A stretch of 64,000 nucleotides of DNA, taken from the NCBI GenBank assembly GCA_030149205.1, contig JASBSB010000007.1:358473-422472 (forward strand), in the 5' to 3' direction. Positions 26,553 to 34,637 of the stretch are shown piece by piece. A program made the position numbers and the translations under genes. Under the pieces are notes generated by a model that saw only the letters and a program-made list of their open reading frames with translations, ran no database searches and was not told the origin of the DNA. Each line of letters begins with the position of its first letter. Position 1 is the first letter of the stretch. The stretch is from Candidatus Heimdallarchaeota archaeon. Its GTDB lineage: Archaea; Asgardarchaeota; Heimdallarchaeia; Heimdallarchaeales; Kariarchaeaceae.

Positions 26553-27008
26553 TTCTCTGAAGCTCTCTTGAAGTATGTCAAATTTTAATAGGAAATATAT
26601 TGAAAGTAAAGCGAGGGTTAAAATTAAAATATATCATATTGTACCATTGGAGTATAAAGAGTTAAGTGGATTATGAGAACCAAAATTATCAGAGTATAAA
26701 TCTCCAGATTATTTTCCATTGGACTAGATTGATTTATCTCCATGGTAAATAATATTGGGTTAATTAATAAAAATGTTTCTCATCAAAGTACAGGAATCAA
26801 CACAACCTTGTCCTGAACCTTAAGAACTCATAATTAAATGTTTGATTCAATGTAAAGAATAAAAAGACTCAAAACTATGTCCAAAAGACAGCAATCAAAG
26901 CATCCATAGAAGTGTTAAATGGAGATGTTGTAAATACAAAACATCAAAAAAATTAAAAGATAGCTCCATATCATCTGAATGTTAAAATTTTAGGAACTCT
27001 TAGCTTAA

Positions 27009-27018
27009 CTTTTTAGAG
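27009..27018 (+). promoter_or_regulatory. TATA-like box for the RNase H-fold gene
   Basis: CTTTTTAGAG is centred about 26 nt before the ATG at 27039. Confidence 0.35.
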
Positions 27019-27038
27019 TTCGCAAAATCATATTTCTC

Positions 27039-27659
27039 ATGATTGTTTTTGACTTAGAGTACTACGTTCCTAAGGAGGATCGCTTAACAAGGGGTCTGTC
27101 AATGGCTCCTGGGAAAGACTCACATTTCATAATGGGTGGGACTTTTAGAACCGTGGGACATCGAGGAACAGAATTCGAAGATGCTGGCTTCTGGATATGG
27201 GATTACGACACAGAAAAGGCAATGCTCATTGCAATCTGGAGGTTTTTGAAGAATTATCAACCGAAAAACAAATTTGACAAACGATTTGTCGGCTTGGGAA
27301 TCATTCGATCAGATCTGGATGTATTAAAAATCAAGCTTAACAGATATGGTATTGTTGATTATCCCACTTTTTTTGAATTCCTAAAAAATTATGTTATCTA
27401 TGATCTCTCCCAAGTGTTAAGCCTGAGGCTTCCTCATTCACAACCCAAACTTGTCAGTCACCAGAACGCCCTTAAAATTTTAAAAATGCCAATTATTGAC
27501 AAAACCAAGGGGACTGACGTCTGGGCATTTTATGATAAAGAAGACTATCAATCTATTATGAAGTATAATTCCAATGAGGTAGCCGAGATGTATCAGATGT
27601 ACCTAAAAGTTAGAGAGGAATTAAGAGACCTCTACTCTAAGAAAGAATCTTTACCTTGA
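27039..27659 (+). CDS. DEDD-type 3'-5' exonuclease-like (RNase H fold) protein
   Basis: 206 aa. N-terminal IVFDLEYYVP supplies the D5-x-E7 pair of Exo I; GIIRSDLDVLK (87-97) is a candidate Exo II with D92/D94; DYQSIMKYNSNEVAEMYQMY is in the Exo III position but has Glu at 180 where the usual Y-x3-D has Asp. The overall layout resembles YprB/PolB-exonuclease-like proteins of archaea. Activity is uncertain because of the changed Exo III residue. The next gene (MDR oxidoreductase) begins 62 nt downstream with its own promoter. Confidence 0.65.
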   Translation: MIVFDLEYYVPKEDRLTRGLSMAPGKDSHFIMGGTFRTVGHRGTEFEDAGFWIWDYDTEKAMLIAIWRFLKNYQPKNKFDKRFVGLGIIRSDLDVLKIKLNRYGIVDYPTFFEFLKNYVIYDLSQVLSLRLPHSQPKLVSHQNALKILKMPIIDKTKGTDVWAFYDKEDYQSIMKYNSNEVAEMYQMYLKVREELRDLYSKKESLP

Positions 27660-27721
27660 GAAGGAATAATACACCTCCAAGGGTATGATACCTTTAATAG
27701 TTGGAAACTCCTATTACTGCT

Positions 27722-28714
27722 ATGGACAAAAAACTGATGACAGCCATGTATGCGGAACAGTTTGGAGGACCAAGTGTGATGCAGCCACGTAAGATCCCTA
27801 TTCCTCAGATAGAGGATGAAGAAATCTTAGTTAGGGTTCTTGGGACATCTGTTAACACAGTTGACATATTCTATCGTAGTGGTATGGCGGTGATGTTTGG
27901 TCTAAGTCGCTTAGTAACCGGGATTCGCTCCCCTAAGAGGAACATATTAGGGTTTGATGTGTGTGGTAAGGTAGTTGATGTTGGAGAAACCGTTTCAAAA
28001 TTTAAGGAAGGAGATCTTGTCTATGGGGGTGCAAAAACTGGTGCTAATGCAGAATTCTCTGTTGTCAAAGAAACTAGCGTTGCGTTAAAATCCTCTAAAA
28101 TGAGTGAGCTTGAGGCAGGGGTGGTACCGGTTGCAGGGTTATCTGCGCTTCAAGGTCTTAGGTTGGGTAACATTGAACAAAGGAACAAGGTGCTCATTTA
28201 TGGGGCTTCTGGTGGATTGGGGACGTTTGCCGTACAGATCGCAAAATCATCTGGTGCGGAAGTCACAGGGGTTGCCAGTGGAAAAAATAAAGAGTTGGTC
28301 ATAGGGGTTGGTGCAGACAATTTTATTGATTACACAGTAGATGATTTTACCAAGCAAAGCGAGAAATATGACCTGATCTTTGATGCGGTGGGTAAATCTC
28401 CTCTGAGCAGATGGAAAAACTCCTTGGTTGATGATGGAGTCTTTGTCAATGCTGGGGCACCTTCAATGGGAATCCTGAGGATGATGCTTAGAGTTGCCTA
28501 CAACCCCCTTCGTAGTCGGAAAATCATGACCTTTGATGCAAAATACACCTCTGAGGATCTTGAGTATATGTCAAAGCTGGCAGATGAGGGGAAAGTCAAA
28601 TCCGTTATAGAAAAGACTTTTCCTCTTGAAGAGGTTGCAACCGCTCATCAATATTATGAATTGGGTCATACCATGGGAAAACTGTCAGTCAAGATCAATC
28701 AGGGTAAATCTTAG
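27722..28714 (+). CDS. MDR-family NAD(P)H-dependent oxidoreductase
   Basis: 330 aa from the ATG at 27722; the TTG at 27701 is possible, but a TTTAAT box near 27695 is 26-27 nt before 27722 and overlaps nothing then. GroES-like N-terminal domain with LGFDVCGKVVDVG and FKEGDLVYGG; Rossmann domain with YGASGGLGTFAVQIAKSSGA; later GADNFIDYT. The catalytic-zinc ligands of alcohol dehydrogenases are absent, so it belongs to the quinone-oxidoreductase/enoyl-reductase-like branch using NAD(P)H. Substrate unknown. Cytoplasmic. Confidence 0.85.
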   Translation: MDKKLMTAMYAEQFGGPSVMQPRKIPIPQIEDEEILVRVLGTSVNTVDIFYRSGMAVMFGLSRLVTGIRSPKRNILGFDVCGKVVDVGETVSKFKEGDLVYGGAKTGANAEFSVVKETSVALKSSKMSELEAGVVPVAGLSALQGLRLGNIEQRNKVLIYGASGGLGTFAVQIAKSSGAEVTGVASGKNKELVIGVGADNFIDYTVDDFTKQSEKYDLIFDAVGKSPLSRWKNSLVDDGVFVNAGAPSMGILRMMLRVAYNPLRSRKIMTFDAKYTSEDLEYMSKLADEGKVKSVIEKTFPLEEVATAHQYYELGHTMGKLSVKINQGKS

Positions 28715-28763
28715 CTTAAAGTAATAATTTCAGAGAAAAAAAGATTGAATTAAAGAAATTGCA

Positions 28764-28772
28764 TTTTTTTTT
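28764..28772 (+). terminator. T9 tract after the MDR gene
   Basis: Nine consecutive T, 50 nt after the stop at 28714, typical of archaeal T-tract termination. Confidence 0.5.
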
Positions 28773-28900
28773 GAACTTAAAACTATTTCAATTTCACCCA
28801 AATGCCAAAATTTCATAATTTTAAGTATCATTGTCTGAAAATACACCCACGTGAAAACCTAGAAAAAGATTAAATTAGTTGTGGCTCATTTAAGGTAGGG

Positions 28901-31348
28901 ATGATATTGAGGAAAACTATACAAATCACGTTTTTATTCCTCCTTATCAGCATAAGTCCTACCTTGTCTTTTGTTCTCCCTACAGCTCCAACAATTTTCA
29001 TTTTAGCTGTTTCGCCCCCAGCTCCAACACCATTTTCATCAACAGTGTCACTTGAATATGGGATGAGCGGATATACAGTTGATTGGAGTATTTCACAATC
29101 AATGGCCCCTGCTAGCTACAGAATCTTTCAAAATGGAACAGATATTACCGGAAATCTCACGTTCCCCAAGAGCAAAAAAGGTTCAGTCAGTTTAAATGGT
29201 CTTACACCTGGTTTTTATAATTTTACAATCTTAGCCGCAAATGATCAAGGTTTGGGGACTTCACAGGTGAATGTAACAGTATGTCCTAATCAGGCACCCC
29301 AAATTTCGAAATCTGCAAATTCAGTGACCTATGAAGTGGGGACAACAGGGAATATTCTTTCATGGCTAGTTACAGATTTCTGGATAAAAAATTATACCTT
29401 AATTCAGTCAAATTCTACAAGCTCTAGTGTCCTATCTTCTAACTCCTTTCTCACAAGAACACCAATGTATAATCTCACGCAAAATGTTGACGGGTTGTTG
29501 GTCAACCAGACATATGTATATTCATTGTCCGTTTTTGATCAACTTGGAAATAAAGCACAGTCAAACATCTCTGTTTCAGTAGTTAAAAATACGCCACCAA
29601 GGATTGAATACAATTCAACAGACGTTTCACTGTTTTACTACCATCAAAGTGGCACTATTCTCTGGTGGAAATTGCAAGATTCCATGCCTGATAGATATTT
29701 GATTTTACTTGACAATATGATTGTAAGAAATAGTACATGGATTTCTGGGGATAACATTACCTACACTCTGCCAAATTTGTTGGTGGGAAATCACAACATT
29801 ACCCTTACTGTCTCAGATAAACAGGGAATCGCCTCTAATGCAATTCGAAACATACAAATTCAACCAGAAGCCACTTTTACTCCCGAACAAAATATCCAAA
29901 ATAAATACCACATAAATCAAGTTTATCAAATAACTGGGTATTGGCTTTTCTCAAATAGAACTGGTGTACCAAAGGCAAGGGTCAACCTTACCCTATTTAA
30001 CCAAACCACATCAGAGGTGATCCTTAGTCTTAATTCTACCACAGATTCGAAAGGGAACTTTTCATTCTCCTTAGATTTAAGGTCGGTACCATTTGGGACT
30101 ACAGCATTAAACCTTACAATAAATAAATATGGTGCTGTAAATCGCACAAGGGTGTACCAGACGGAAATTTACCCTCTGAATATTTCAATACGATTTACCT
30201 CTCAAAAAGTTCTAAATGCTGGGGAGAGGTTTGATTACAGTTTTCTGTTGGGTTTAACATATCAATACTCTATTGAAACAGGTTTACAGCAGATCTATAG
30301 AGTTAGTGTGAATTTTACTCTGTTGTATCTCAACAGCACAGTGAAAGTCATACAATATAATTTGACCTCATCTGATTTAGGGATTTTCAACGGATATCTC
30401 TCAGCAACAACTACACGTGGATTAAAAGAGCTCCAAGGTGTCAGCATTCAGGTTCCAGGTAGTCGTTTATACAGGCAGACTTATTTCAAAGTCCCACAGA
30501 TCCTCCTTACATCTATTGTTATAAACTTGAATAATGGAACCACGAGATTAACCCAGCCACCGACATCCCCCCCTCTCTCGACACCAACGTTATCTCAAAA
30601 CACCATGTTTTCATTAAATCGAGAAATTTTAGCAGTGGTTCTGGTCCTTATATCTGTTATATTCTTATCCTTTTCAGTTTATGGGATAAATTTATATTCA
30701 AAACGGAATTTAAGGAAATTTAAGGGCCTTGAGTTGTTTCTCTCCAATCTACAGGGATTCATTCTTCGGACAAATTATGGTGTTCCTATAATGAGCTTTT
30801 TTCAAAACCCAGGGATGGAGGGTGCACTTGTTTCTGGATTAACAACTGCCTTCTCCACTATGCTCGGAGAGCTTGAAATATCTTCAGAGAAGGGCTTTGA
30901 GAGCATGAAAGGGGAATTAGGTGAGATCATGACACATAAGCTTGAAAACACGTCAATCATCTTGATCTTTGATCGTGAACCTAAGAACGAATATTACACA
31001 AAAATTGCAGAGTGCCATCTCAAGATTGAGGAGATTGTTAATGGAAGCTCTGATGACCCTAGATTCTTTCAAGTTAAAAGGAAAGAGATTATGGCCGTTT
31101 TCCACGATTTTCAGCTTCCTATTGAATTCATTCATATGAAACAGGTTCAAGTTGTAGATAAACTTCCAGATACCTTCTCTCAAACACAGTTGGAGAGGGT
31201 TTTGTTGCACCATTATACCGAGGGTTCATCATTTTATCTAATGGATCTCTTAAAAGAATTAACCCATAAAAAACTAAATTTTGAAGATACCTTAAATAGA
31301 ATCTTCTATTATGAGGTAAATGGTTATATTACGTTCTTACAGGAGTAG
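28901..31348 (+). CDS. surface protein with Ig-like ectodomain and cytoplasmic longin/roadblock-like domain
   Basis: 815 aa. Signal peptide (ITFLFLLISISPTLSFVLPT); three consecutive Ig/PKD-like modules (about 40-325), each with a W near the start and a GxYNxT/G-N-x-N-x-T signature shared with the Ig-like module of the beta-helix proteins; a further beta-rich, N-glycosylation-rich region (335-545); short Pro stalk; one TM helix (574-598); basic stop-transfer KRNLRKFKG; then a 210-residue cytoplasmic part. The latter begins NLQGFILRTNYGVPIMSFF and goes on with MEGALVSGLTTAFSTMLGEL, the pattern of longin/roadblock-fold domains abundant in Asgard archaea and linked to small GTPase control. A helical domain follows. 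It may relay an outside signal to a GTPase; that is inference. Confidence 0.75.
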   Translation: MILRKTIQITFLFLLISISPTLSFVLPTAPTIFILAVSPPAPTPFSSTVSLEYGMSGYTVDWSISQSMAPASYRIFQNGTDITGNLTFPKSKKGSVSLNGLTPGFYNFTILAANDQGLGTSQVNVTVCPNQAPQISKSANSVTYEVGTTGNILSWLVTDFWIKNYTLIQSNSTSSSVLSSNSFLTRTPMYNLTQNVDGLLVNQTYVYSLSVFDQLGNKAQSNISVSVVKNTPPRIEYNSTDVSLFYYHQSGTILWWKLQDSMPDRYLILLDNMIVRNSTWISGDNITYTLPNLLVGNHNITLTVSDKQGIASNAIRNIQIQPEATFTPEQNIQNKYHINQVYQITGYWLFSNRTGVPKARVNLTLFNQTTSEVILSLNSTTDSKGNFSFSLDLRSVPFGTTALNLTINKYGAVNRTRVYQTEIYPLNISIRFTSQKVLNAGERFDYSFLLGLTYQYSIETGLQQIYRVSVNFTLLYLNSTVKVIQYNLTSSDLGIFNGYLSATTTRGLKELQGVSIQVPGSRLYRQTYFKVPQILLTSIVINLNNGTTRLTQPPTSPPLSTPTLSQNTMFSLNREILAVVLVLISVIFLSFSVYGINLYSKRNLRKFKGLELFLSNLQGFILRTNYGVPIMSFFQNPGMEGALVSGLTTAFSTMLGELEISSEKGFESMKGELGEIMTHKLENTSIILIFDREPKNEYYTKIAECHLKIEEIVNGSSDDPRFFQVKRKEIMAVFHDFQLPIEFIHMKQVQVVDKLPDTFSQTQLERVLLHHYTEGSSFYLMDLLKELTHKKLNFEDTLNRIFYYEVNGYITFLQE

Positions 31349-31448
31349 CTTAAACACTTGATTAAAACTTGAAAAACGATATAACACAAAAAATTCAGTT
31401 CATTTCTATACGCTTTGTCGGAACGATGTAAATTTTTCCTCTTTTCTT

Positions 31449-31952
31449 TTAACTCATTACCACAATCTTCCAATATAGATCTGAAGCTGTAGAGTTGAAA
31501 ACCTCTTTTCCATTGCTTGTCTTCCCAACAAATCGATGAGCTCTTGCATCCCATCGTAGGTCAAGGCTCTTATCAACCAGAAAATCAACATTGATATTCA
31601 AAAGATATCTCTGTGCTATCAGTCCTTCAATCTTGTATCGTGCTAACATTAGTAGGACTAAAACAGCGAGGCATAAAACAACAATGATTAAACTCAGACT
31701 CACCAATCCCTGAACGGACTGTATATTAACCCCAACCCTGGTGAAAAAGTCAATCCAGAACTTGTCTGTTGAATTGGTTGATATAGTTGGATTCCCTCCC
31801 GATCCCAAAAAGATCTCCTTTTTAATCTCTTCAGCTATTAACAAAATTGTGCTTAGAAAGATGAGGTAGGTGGTTATAGTACCTATCTTTAAGACTTGTA
31901 AACTTTTCTCAAATTCATTTGCTGGCGTATTAATGTTCTCTTTTATTCTCAT
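31449..31952 (-). CDS. two-TM membrane protein of a winged-helix operon
   Basis: 167 aa. TM helices at about 24-42 and 82-106, a polar extracytoplasmic loop with NPTISTNSTD (N-glycosylation sites), and a C-terminal soluble part with LRWDARAHRFVGK. It starts immediately after the TGA of the winged-helix gene (TGA/ATG adjacent), the last gene of a three-gene operon. No family is recognised. Together with its two upstream genes it resembles a split version of the membrane winged-helix protein at 39258. Confidence 0.65.
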   Translation of the reverse strand: MRIKENINTPANEFEKSLQVLKIGTITTYLIFLSTILLIAEEIKKEIFLGSGGNPTISTNSTDKFWIDFFTRVGVNIQSVQGLVSLSLIIVVLCLAVLVLLMLARYKIEGLIAQRYLLNINVDFLVDKSLDLRWDARAHRFVGKTSNGKEVFNSTASDLYWKIVVMS

Positions 31953-32318
31953 TCACTCACGCCCCCCAGAAAGCATGCTAAAAAGAACCTCGGTGACTCT
32001 CTCTCCCGCCTCAGTACATGCTTCTATGAGTTTTAAGCAATTTGAGTGATTTTGGTTGAGTTGAACCAACTGATTCTTTTTACTAAGACTTTGAATATTA
32101 ATTATATTTTCATTTTCAAGCTCTTCTAAAGCTCTGTTTTTGTAGATGTACTTAGATTTTGGAGAATATCCAGCAATTAAAGAGAGTTCACTCGCAGTGA
32201 CCCTCTTTGGATAAATATGAGCAAGTGCCAAAATGAGTGATCGCTTAAATTCTCCCACTTGCTGCAAAAACATGATCAGCTCATACACCTCTGCAAGGTT
32301 TAATTTACTCTCATTCAT
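31953..32318 (-). CDS. winged-helix DNA-binding protein
   Basis: 121 aa. A winged helix-turn-helix spans about residues 25-85: helix FKRSLILALAHIYP, then RVTASELSLIAGYSPKSKYI (HTH) and ALEELENENIINIQSL leading to the wing. The C-terminal helix could dimerise. No ligand or metal residues stand out. It overlaps the upstream gene by four nt (ATGA) and abuts the downstream one, so it is made together with an anchored exported protein and a two-TM protein. It probably regulates transcription in response to those partners (inference). Confidence 0.72.
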   Translation of the reverse strand: MNESKLNLAEVYELIMFLQQVGEFKRSLILALAHIYPKRVTASELSLIAGYSPKSKYIYKNRALEELENENIINIQSLSKKNQLVQLNQNHSNCLKLIEACTEAGERVTEVLFSMLSGGRE

Positions 32319-32740
32319 CTCAAATTCAGAGTGTATGGGGGGGTATTAAATGATTTCGCCATCCATACCTCAAATGTAATTGAGTCCGGTAATGCTAAAG
32401 GTTTCAAACTTTGCACTGTTTGATATAGGGTTGGGGCATATGTCTCGACGTGTGATCCGGAAGTGATGGTGTGTTTGGTGACAACTTGAAGATCAATGGT
32501 TGAGAGACCCCATAGTTTTCCCTCATCCCCCAGTATGTGTGCGCTGAACAAAGAGGAACTTGGGGTTGTGATAACTAGCTGATTTTTGGTCTTAATCATC
32601 AATGTAATGATCACTTGATGCGTCTTTGTATCAAATTCTGCCTTGATGATCTCAAATACAAAATCTGTGGCGTTATAATTGACTGCTGCAATAACCCCTG
32701 CACTAATAATGATCCCGATCAAAAAGTAAGTATATTTCAC
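32315..32740 (-). CDS. membrane-anchored exported protein of a winged-helix operon
   Basis: 141 aa. N-terminal hydrophobic anchor or signal (YFLIGIIISAGVIAAV) followed by an all-beta domain of about 110 residues with a late PLALPDSITFEVWMAK segment, reminiscent of small Ig/LEA14-like beta sandwiches. It has no catalytic motif. First gene of the operon 32740-31449, overlapping the winged-helix gene by four nt. Its promoter region is separated from the divergent PadR-like gene by 166 nt. An extracytoplasmic sensor role is inferred from gene order. Confidence 0.6.
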   Translation of the reverse strand: MKYTYFLIGIIISAGVIAAVNYNATDFVFEIIKAEFDTKTHQVIITLMIKTKNQLVITTPSSSLFSAHILGDEGKLWGLSTIDLQVVTKHTITSGSHVETYAPTLYQTVQSLKPLALPDSITFEVWMAKSFNTPPYTLNLR

Positions 32741-32836
32741 AAGTAATCTTTTCTCATAAACTTATTTGACACTATTTGTGTACCTCTGTACACTTATATC
32801 CATAGTTGCAACATGATAAAGAACTGATGGAATTTT

Positions 32837-32852
32837 TATCGATTGTTCGATA
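32837..32852. promoter_or_regulatory. palindromic operator upstream of PadR-like gene
   Basis: TATCGATTGTTCGATA: perfect 6-nt arms TATCGA/TCGATA around a 4-nt spacer. The same element is at 33513 before the ABC operon. In both places it is followed directly by TATT, i.e. it abuts a TATA-like box. Confidence 0.7.
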
Positions 32853-32874
32853 TATTCTGTTGAGTAATCTCAAT

Positions 32875-32884
32875 TCTTTTATAG
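32875..32884 (+). promoter_or_regulatory. TATA-like box of the PadR-like gene
   Basis: TCTTTTATAG is centred about 27 nt before the ATG at 32907. An alternative TATA lies inside GATATATT at the operator edge. Confidence 0.4.
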
Positions 32885-32906
32885 ATTTAAACAGTTTGAG
32901 GTTGAA

Positions 32907-33440
32907 ATGGATAATGGGACTTTATCTAATGAATTTACCTCGAAAGAGATGAATATACTTCAGAACTGGGAGCGTCGACTTCAACGAGGATTCCTCTCAT
33001 TTATTATTTTAAAGAATTTTATGAATCTTGAAAATGGTGAACCGATAAAGCTTAACGGTCAGGGAATTAAAAACAAGATTAAAACTCGAACAAGAGGAAT
33101 GTGGTCTCCGTCTCCCGGCTCAATTTATCCCATTCTAGCGGAAATGGAAAAACAGGGGATTATTCAACAAACAGAGTCAGAAAACAACAAAAACAAGAAT
33201 TATGCGGCAACCGATTTTGGAGTCCGCCTTTACACCACCCTGGTTGAGAATGCCATGTTGTTTCGCCCTCCTATTCACGAATCATCCCCTTCAGTGATTG
33301 ATATGAATAAATTGATCAGAAGAAATTTGGATTCATTATCGTTAAGAGAGGTCAAAACACTTTTTGAGGATTTAAAATCACGATTAGAATTTATGGAATC
33401 TTATTTAAAAGAGCGCATAATCACAGATAAGGAATATTAG
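32907..33440 (+). CDS. PadR-family transcriptional regulator
   Basis: 177 aa. The PadR winged helix is plain: a first helix (FLSFIILKNFM), then SPGSIYPILAEMEKQGII, the diagnostic recognition helix, followed by the wing NKNKNYAATDFGVRLY. The C-terminal 70 residues form a helical dimerisation arm. PadR proteins are ligand-responsive repressors, often of drug exporters, and here a DrrAB-like ABC exporter follows. Identical palindromes stand before this gene and before the exporter, so it probably represses both. The ligand is unknown. Confidence 0.88.
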   Translation: MDNGTLSNEFTSKEMNILQNWERRLQRGFLSFIILKNFMNLENGEPIKLNGQGIKNKIKTRTRGMWSPSPGSIYPILAEMEKQGIIQQTESENNKNKNYAATDFGVRLYTTLVENAMLFRPPIHESSPSVIDMNKLIRRNLDSLSLREVKTLFEDLKSRLEFMESYLKERIITDKEY

Positions 33441-33479
33441 GTAGGTATCTCACGCATTCGGTCTTTTGTTAAAGAGATA

Positions 33480-33495
33480 TATCCAATAATCGACG
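33480..33495. promoter_or_regulatory. degenerate third operator copy
   Basis: TATCCAATAATCGACG matches the operator at 33513 at 13 of 16 positions, including its central ATAATCGA. The two start 33 nt apart, about three helical turns, which would allow cooperative binding. Confidence 0.4.
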
Positions 33496-33512
33496 GACAA
33501 CTAATATATATT

Positions 33513-33528
33513 TATCGAATAATCGATA
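33513..33528. promoter_or_regulatory. palindromic operator upstream of the ABC operon
   Basis: TATCGAATAATCGATA: same arms as the element at 32837; read on the minus strand it differs from it at one base. Its right arm overlaps the TATA box, so a bound protein would block TBP. Confidence 0.75.
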
Positions 33529-33536
33529 TATTTAAA
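33527..33536 (+). promoter_or_regulatory. TATA box of the ABC operon
   Basis: TATATTTAAA is centred 27-28 nt before the ATG at 33560, which makes that codon the better start. Confidence 0.55.
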
Positions 33537-33559
33537 TCCTTACAGACATGAGTTTTACT

Positions 33560-34636
33560 ATGAATCAAATAGCACAAGAGGTTCAGCATCAGACTCATAC
33601 TAGGCTGTCAGAGGTTTCCACAGAGGATCTAATAGTCGACATCCATGGTTTGAAAAAGTACTATGGGGATGTAAAGGCTGTTGACGGAATAGATTTGCAA
33701 ATACCGCGAGGAACAATCTTTGGATTTTTAGGACCAAACGGTGCAGGAAAAACCACCACAATTAGTGCACTGATAACACTGGCTAAACCAACCGCAGGAA
33801 GTGGTACGGTGGTGGGTTTTGACCTTCATGATCGAAATAACATCAAGAAACATATTGGTGCTGTGTTTCAGGAGCAAACACTGGATGAAGAGCTTACTGG
33901 ACTACAAAACCTTAAATTTCATGCAGAGATGTATTTTCTGCCAAAACCTGTTGCAGAACAAAGAATTGAAGATTTAACAAAGATGGTCGGTATTCACGAC
34001 CGACTGAGCGATAAGGTTATGAATTATAGTGGTGGAATGAGACGTCGTCTAGAAATTGCTCGGGGATTAATGACTGATCCTGAGATTCTGTTTCTTGATG
34101 AACCAACCATTGGCCTCGATCCCCAGTCTCGCGCTAACATTCTACAAAAGATCAAAGAGATGAATGAAGAGAAGGGATTAACGATCTTTATCACCACGCA
34201 TGATATGGAAGAGGCTGAAAGTCTCTGTGATCAGGTCTGTATCATTGATCAGGGCAAGATAATTGTGCAGGGGACTGTAGATGAGCTAAAGAATTCACTT
34301 GGTAATGATTTTGTCATTATAAACTTTAACTCACCAGATGAGATGAATCTTGCAATGAACCTTCTCAATGATCTTCCAGAGGTAAACGAGGTAAAATCAT
34401 CCGGTTCAGTTTTACACATCGGAACCAAGAGTGGGTCAACAGCAGTAGTGAAGATACTCAACACCTTAAAGGAAAAGGTTGAGGTTAATTCTGTAGAGAT
34501 CAAAAAACCCACGTTGAATGATGTCTTCCTGTATTACACTGGAAAAGAGCTTCGTGATGATGTTGCAGATTTATCAGACAGACTGAAGATGGTGGGAAGA
34601 AAAAAGGGAAGAAGAGGTATGATGAGGAGGCGATAA
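33560..34636 (+). CDS. DrrA-type ABC transporter ATP-binding protein
   Basis: 358 aa from the ATG at 33560 (an in-frame ATG at 33548 is only 16 nt from the TATA centre). Walker A GPNGAGKTTT, Q-loop GAVFQEQ, signature YSGGMRRRLEIARGLM, Walker B LFLDEPTIGLDP, H-loop TTHDMEEAE, and a C-terminal extension (res. 230-330) of the DrrA type, ending in a basic tail. It powers export by the permease encoded one nt downstream. DrrAB-like systems export drugs or lipids; substrate unknown. Probably controlled by the adjacent PadR-like protein through the palindrome at 33513. Confidence 0.93.
   Translation: MNQIAQEVQHQTHTRLSEVSTEDLIVDIHGLKKYYGDVKAVDGIDLQIPRGTIFGFLGPNGAGKTTTISALITLAKPTAGSGTVVGFDLHDRNNIKKHIGAVFQEQTLDEELTGLQNLKFHAEMYFLPKPVAEQRIEDLTKMVGIHDRLSDKVMNYSGGMRRRLEIARGLMTDPEILFLDEPTIGLDPQSRANILQKIKEMNEEKGLTIFITTHDMEEAESLCDQVCIIDQGKIIVQGTVDELKNSLGNDFVIINFNSPDEMNLAMNLLNDLPEVNEVKSSGSVLHIGTKSGSTAVVKILNTLKEKVEVNSVEIKKPTLNDVFLYYTGKELRDDVADLSDRLKMVGRKKGRRGMMRRR
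34624..34630 (+). promoter_or_regulatory. Shine-Dalgarno for the ABC permease
   Basis: GAGGAGG lies seven nt before the ATG at 34638, inside the end of the ATPase gene. It contrasts with the leaderless first genes of this genome. Confidence 0.6.
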
Positions 34637-34637
34637 G

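Larger units (their letters stand above)
26204..27038. other. 835-nt gene-poor AT-rich region
   Basis: No conventional gene. A possible 32-aa membrane peptide is on the minus strand (26454-26552). The promoter of the 27039 gene is at the right end. Otherwise nothing is seen. Confidence 0.4.
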
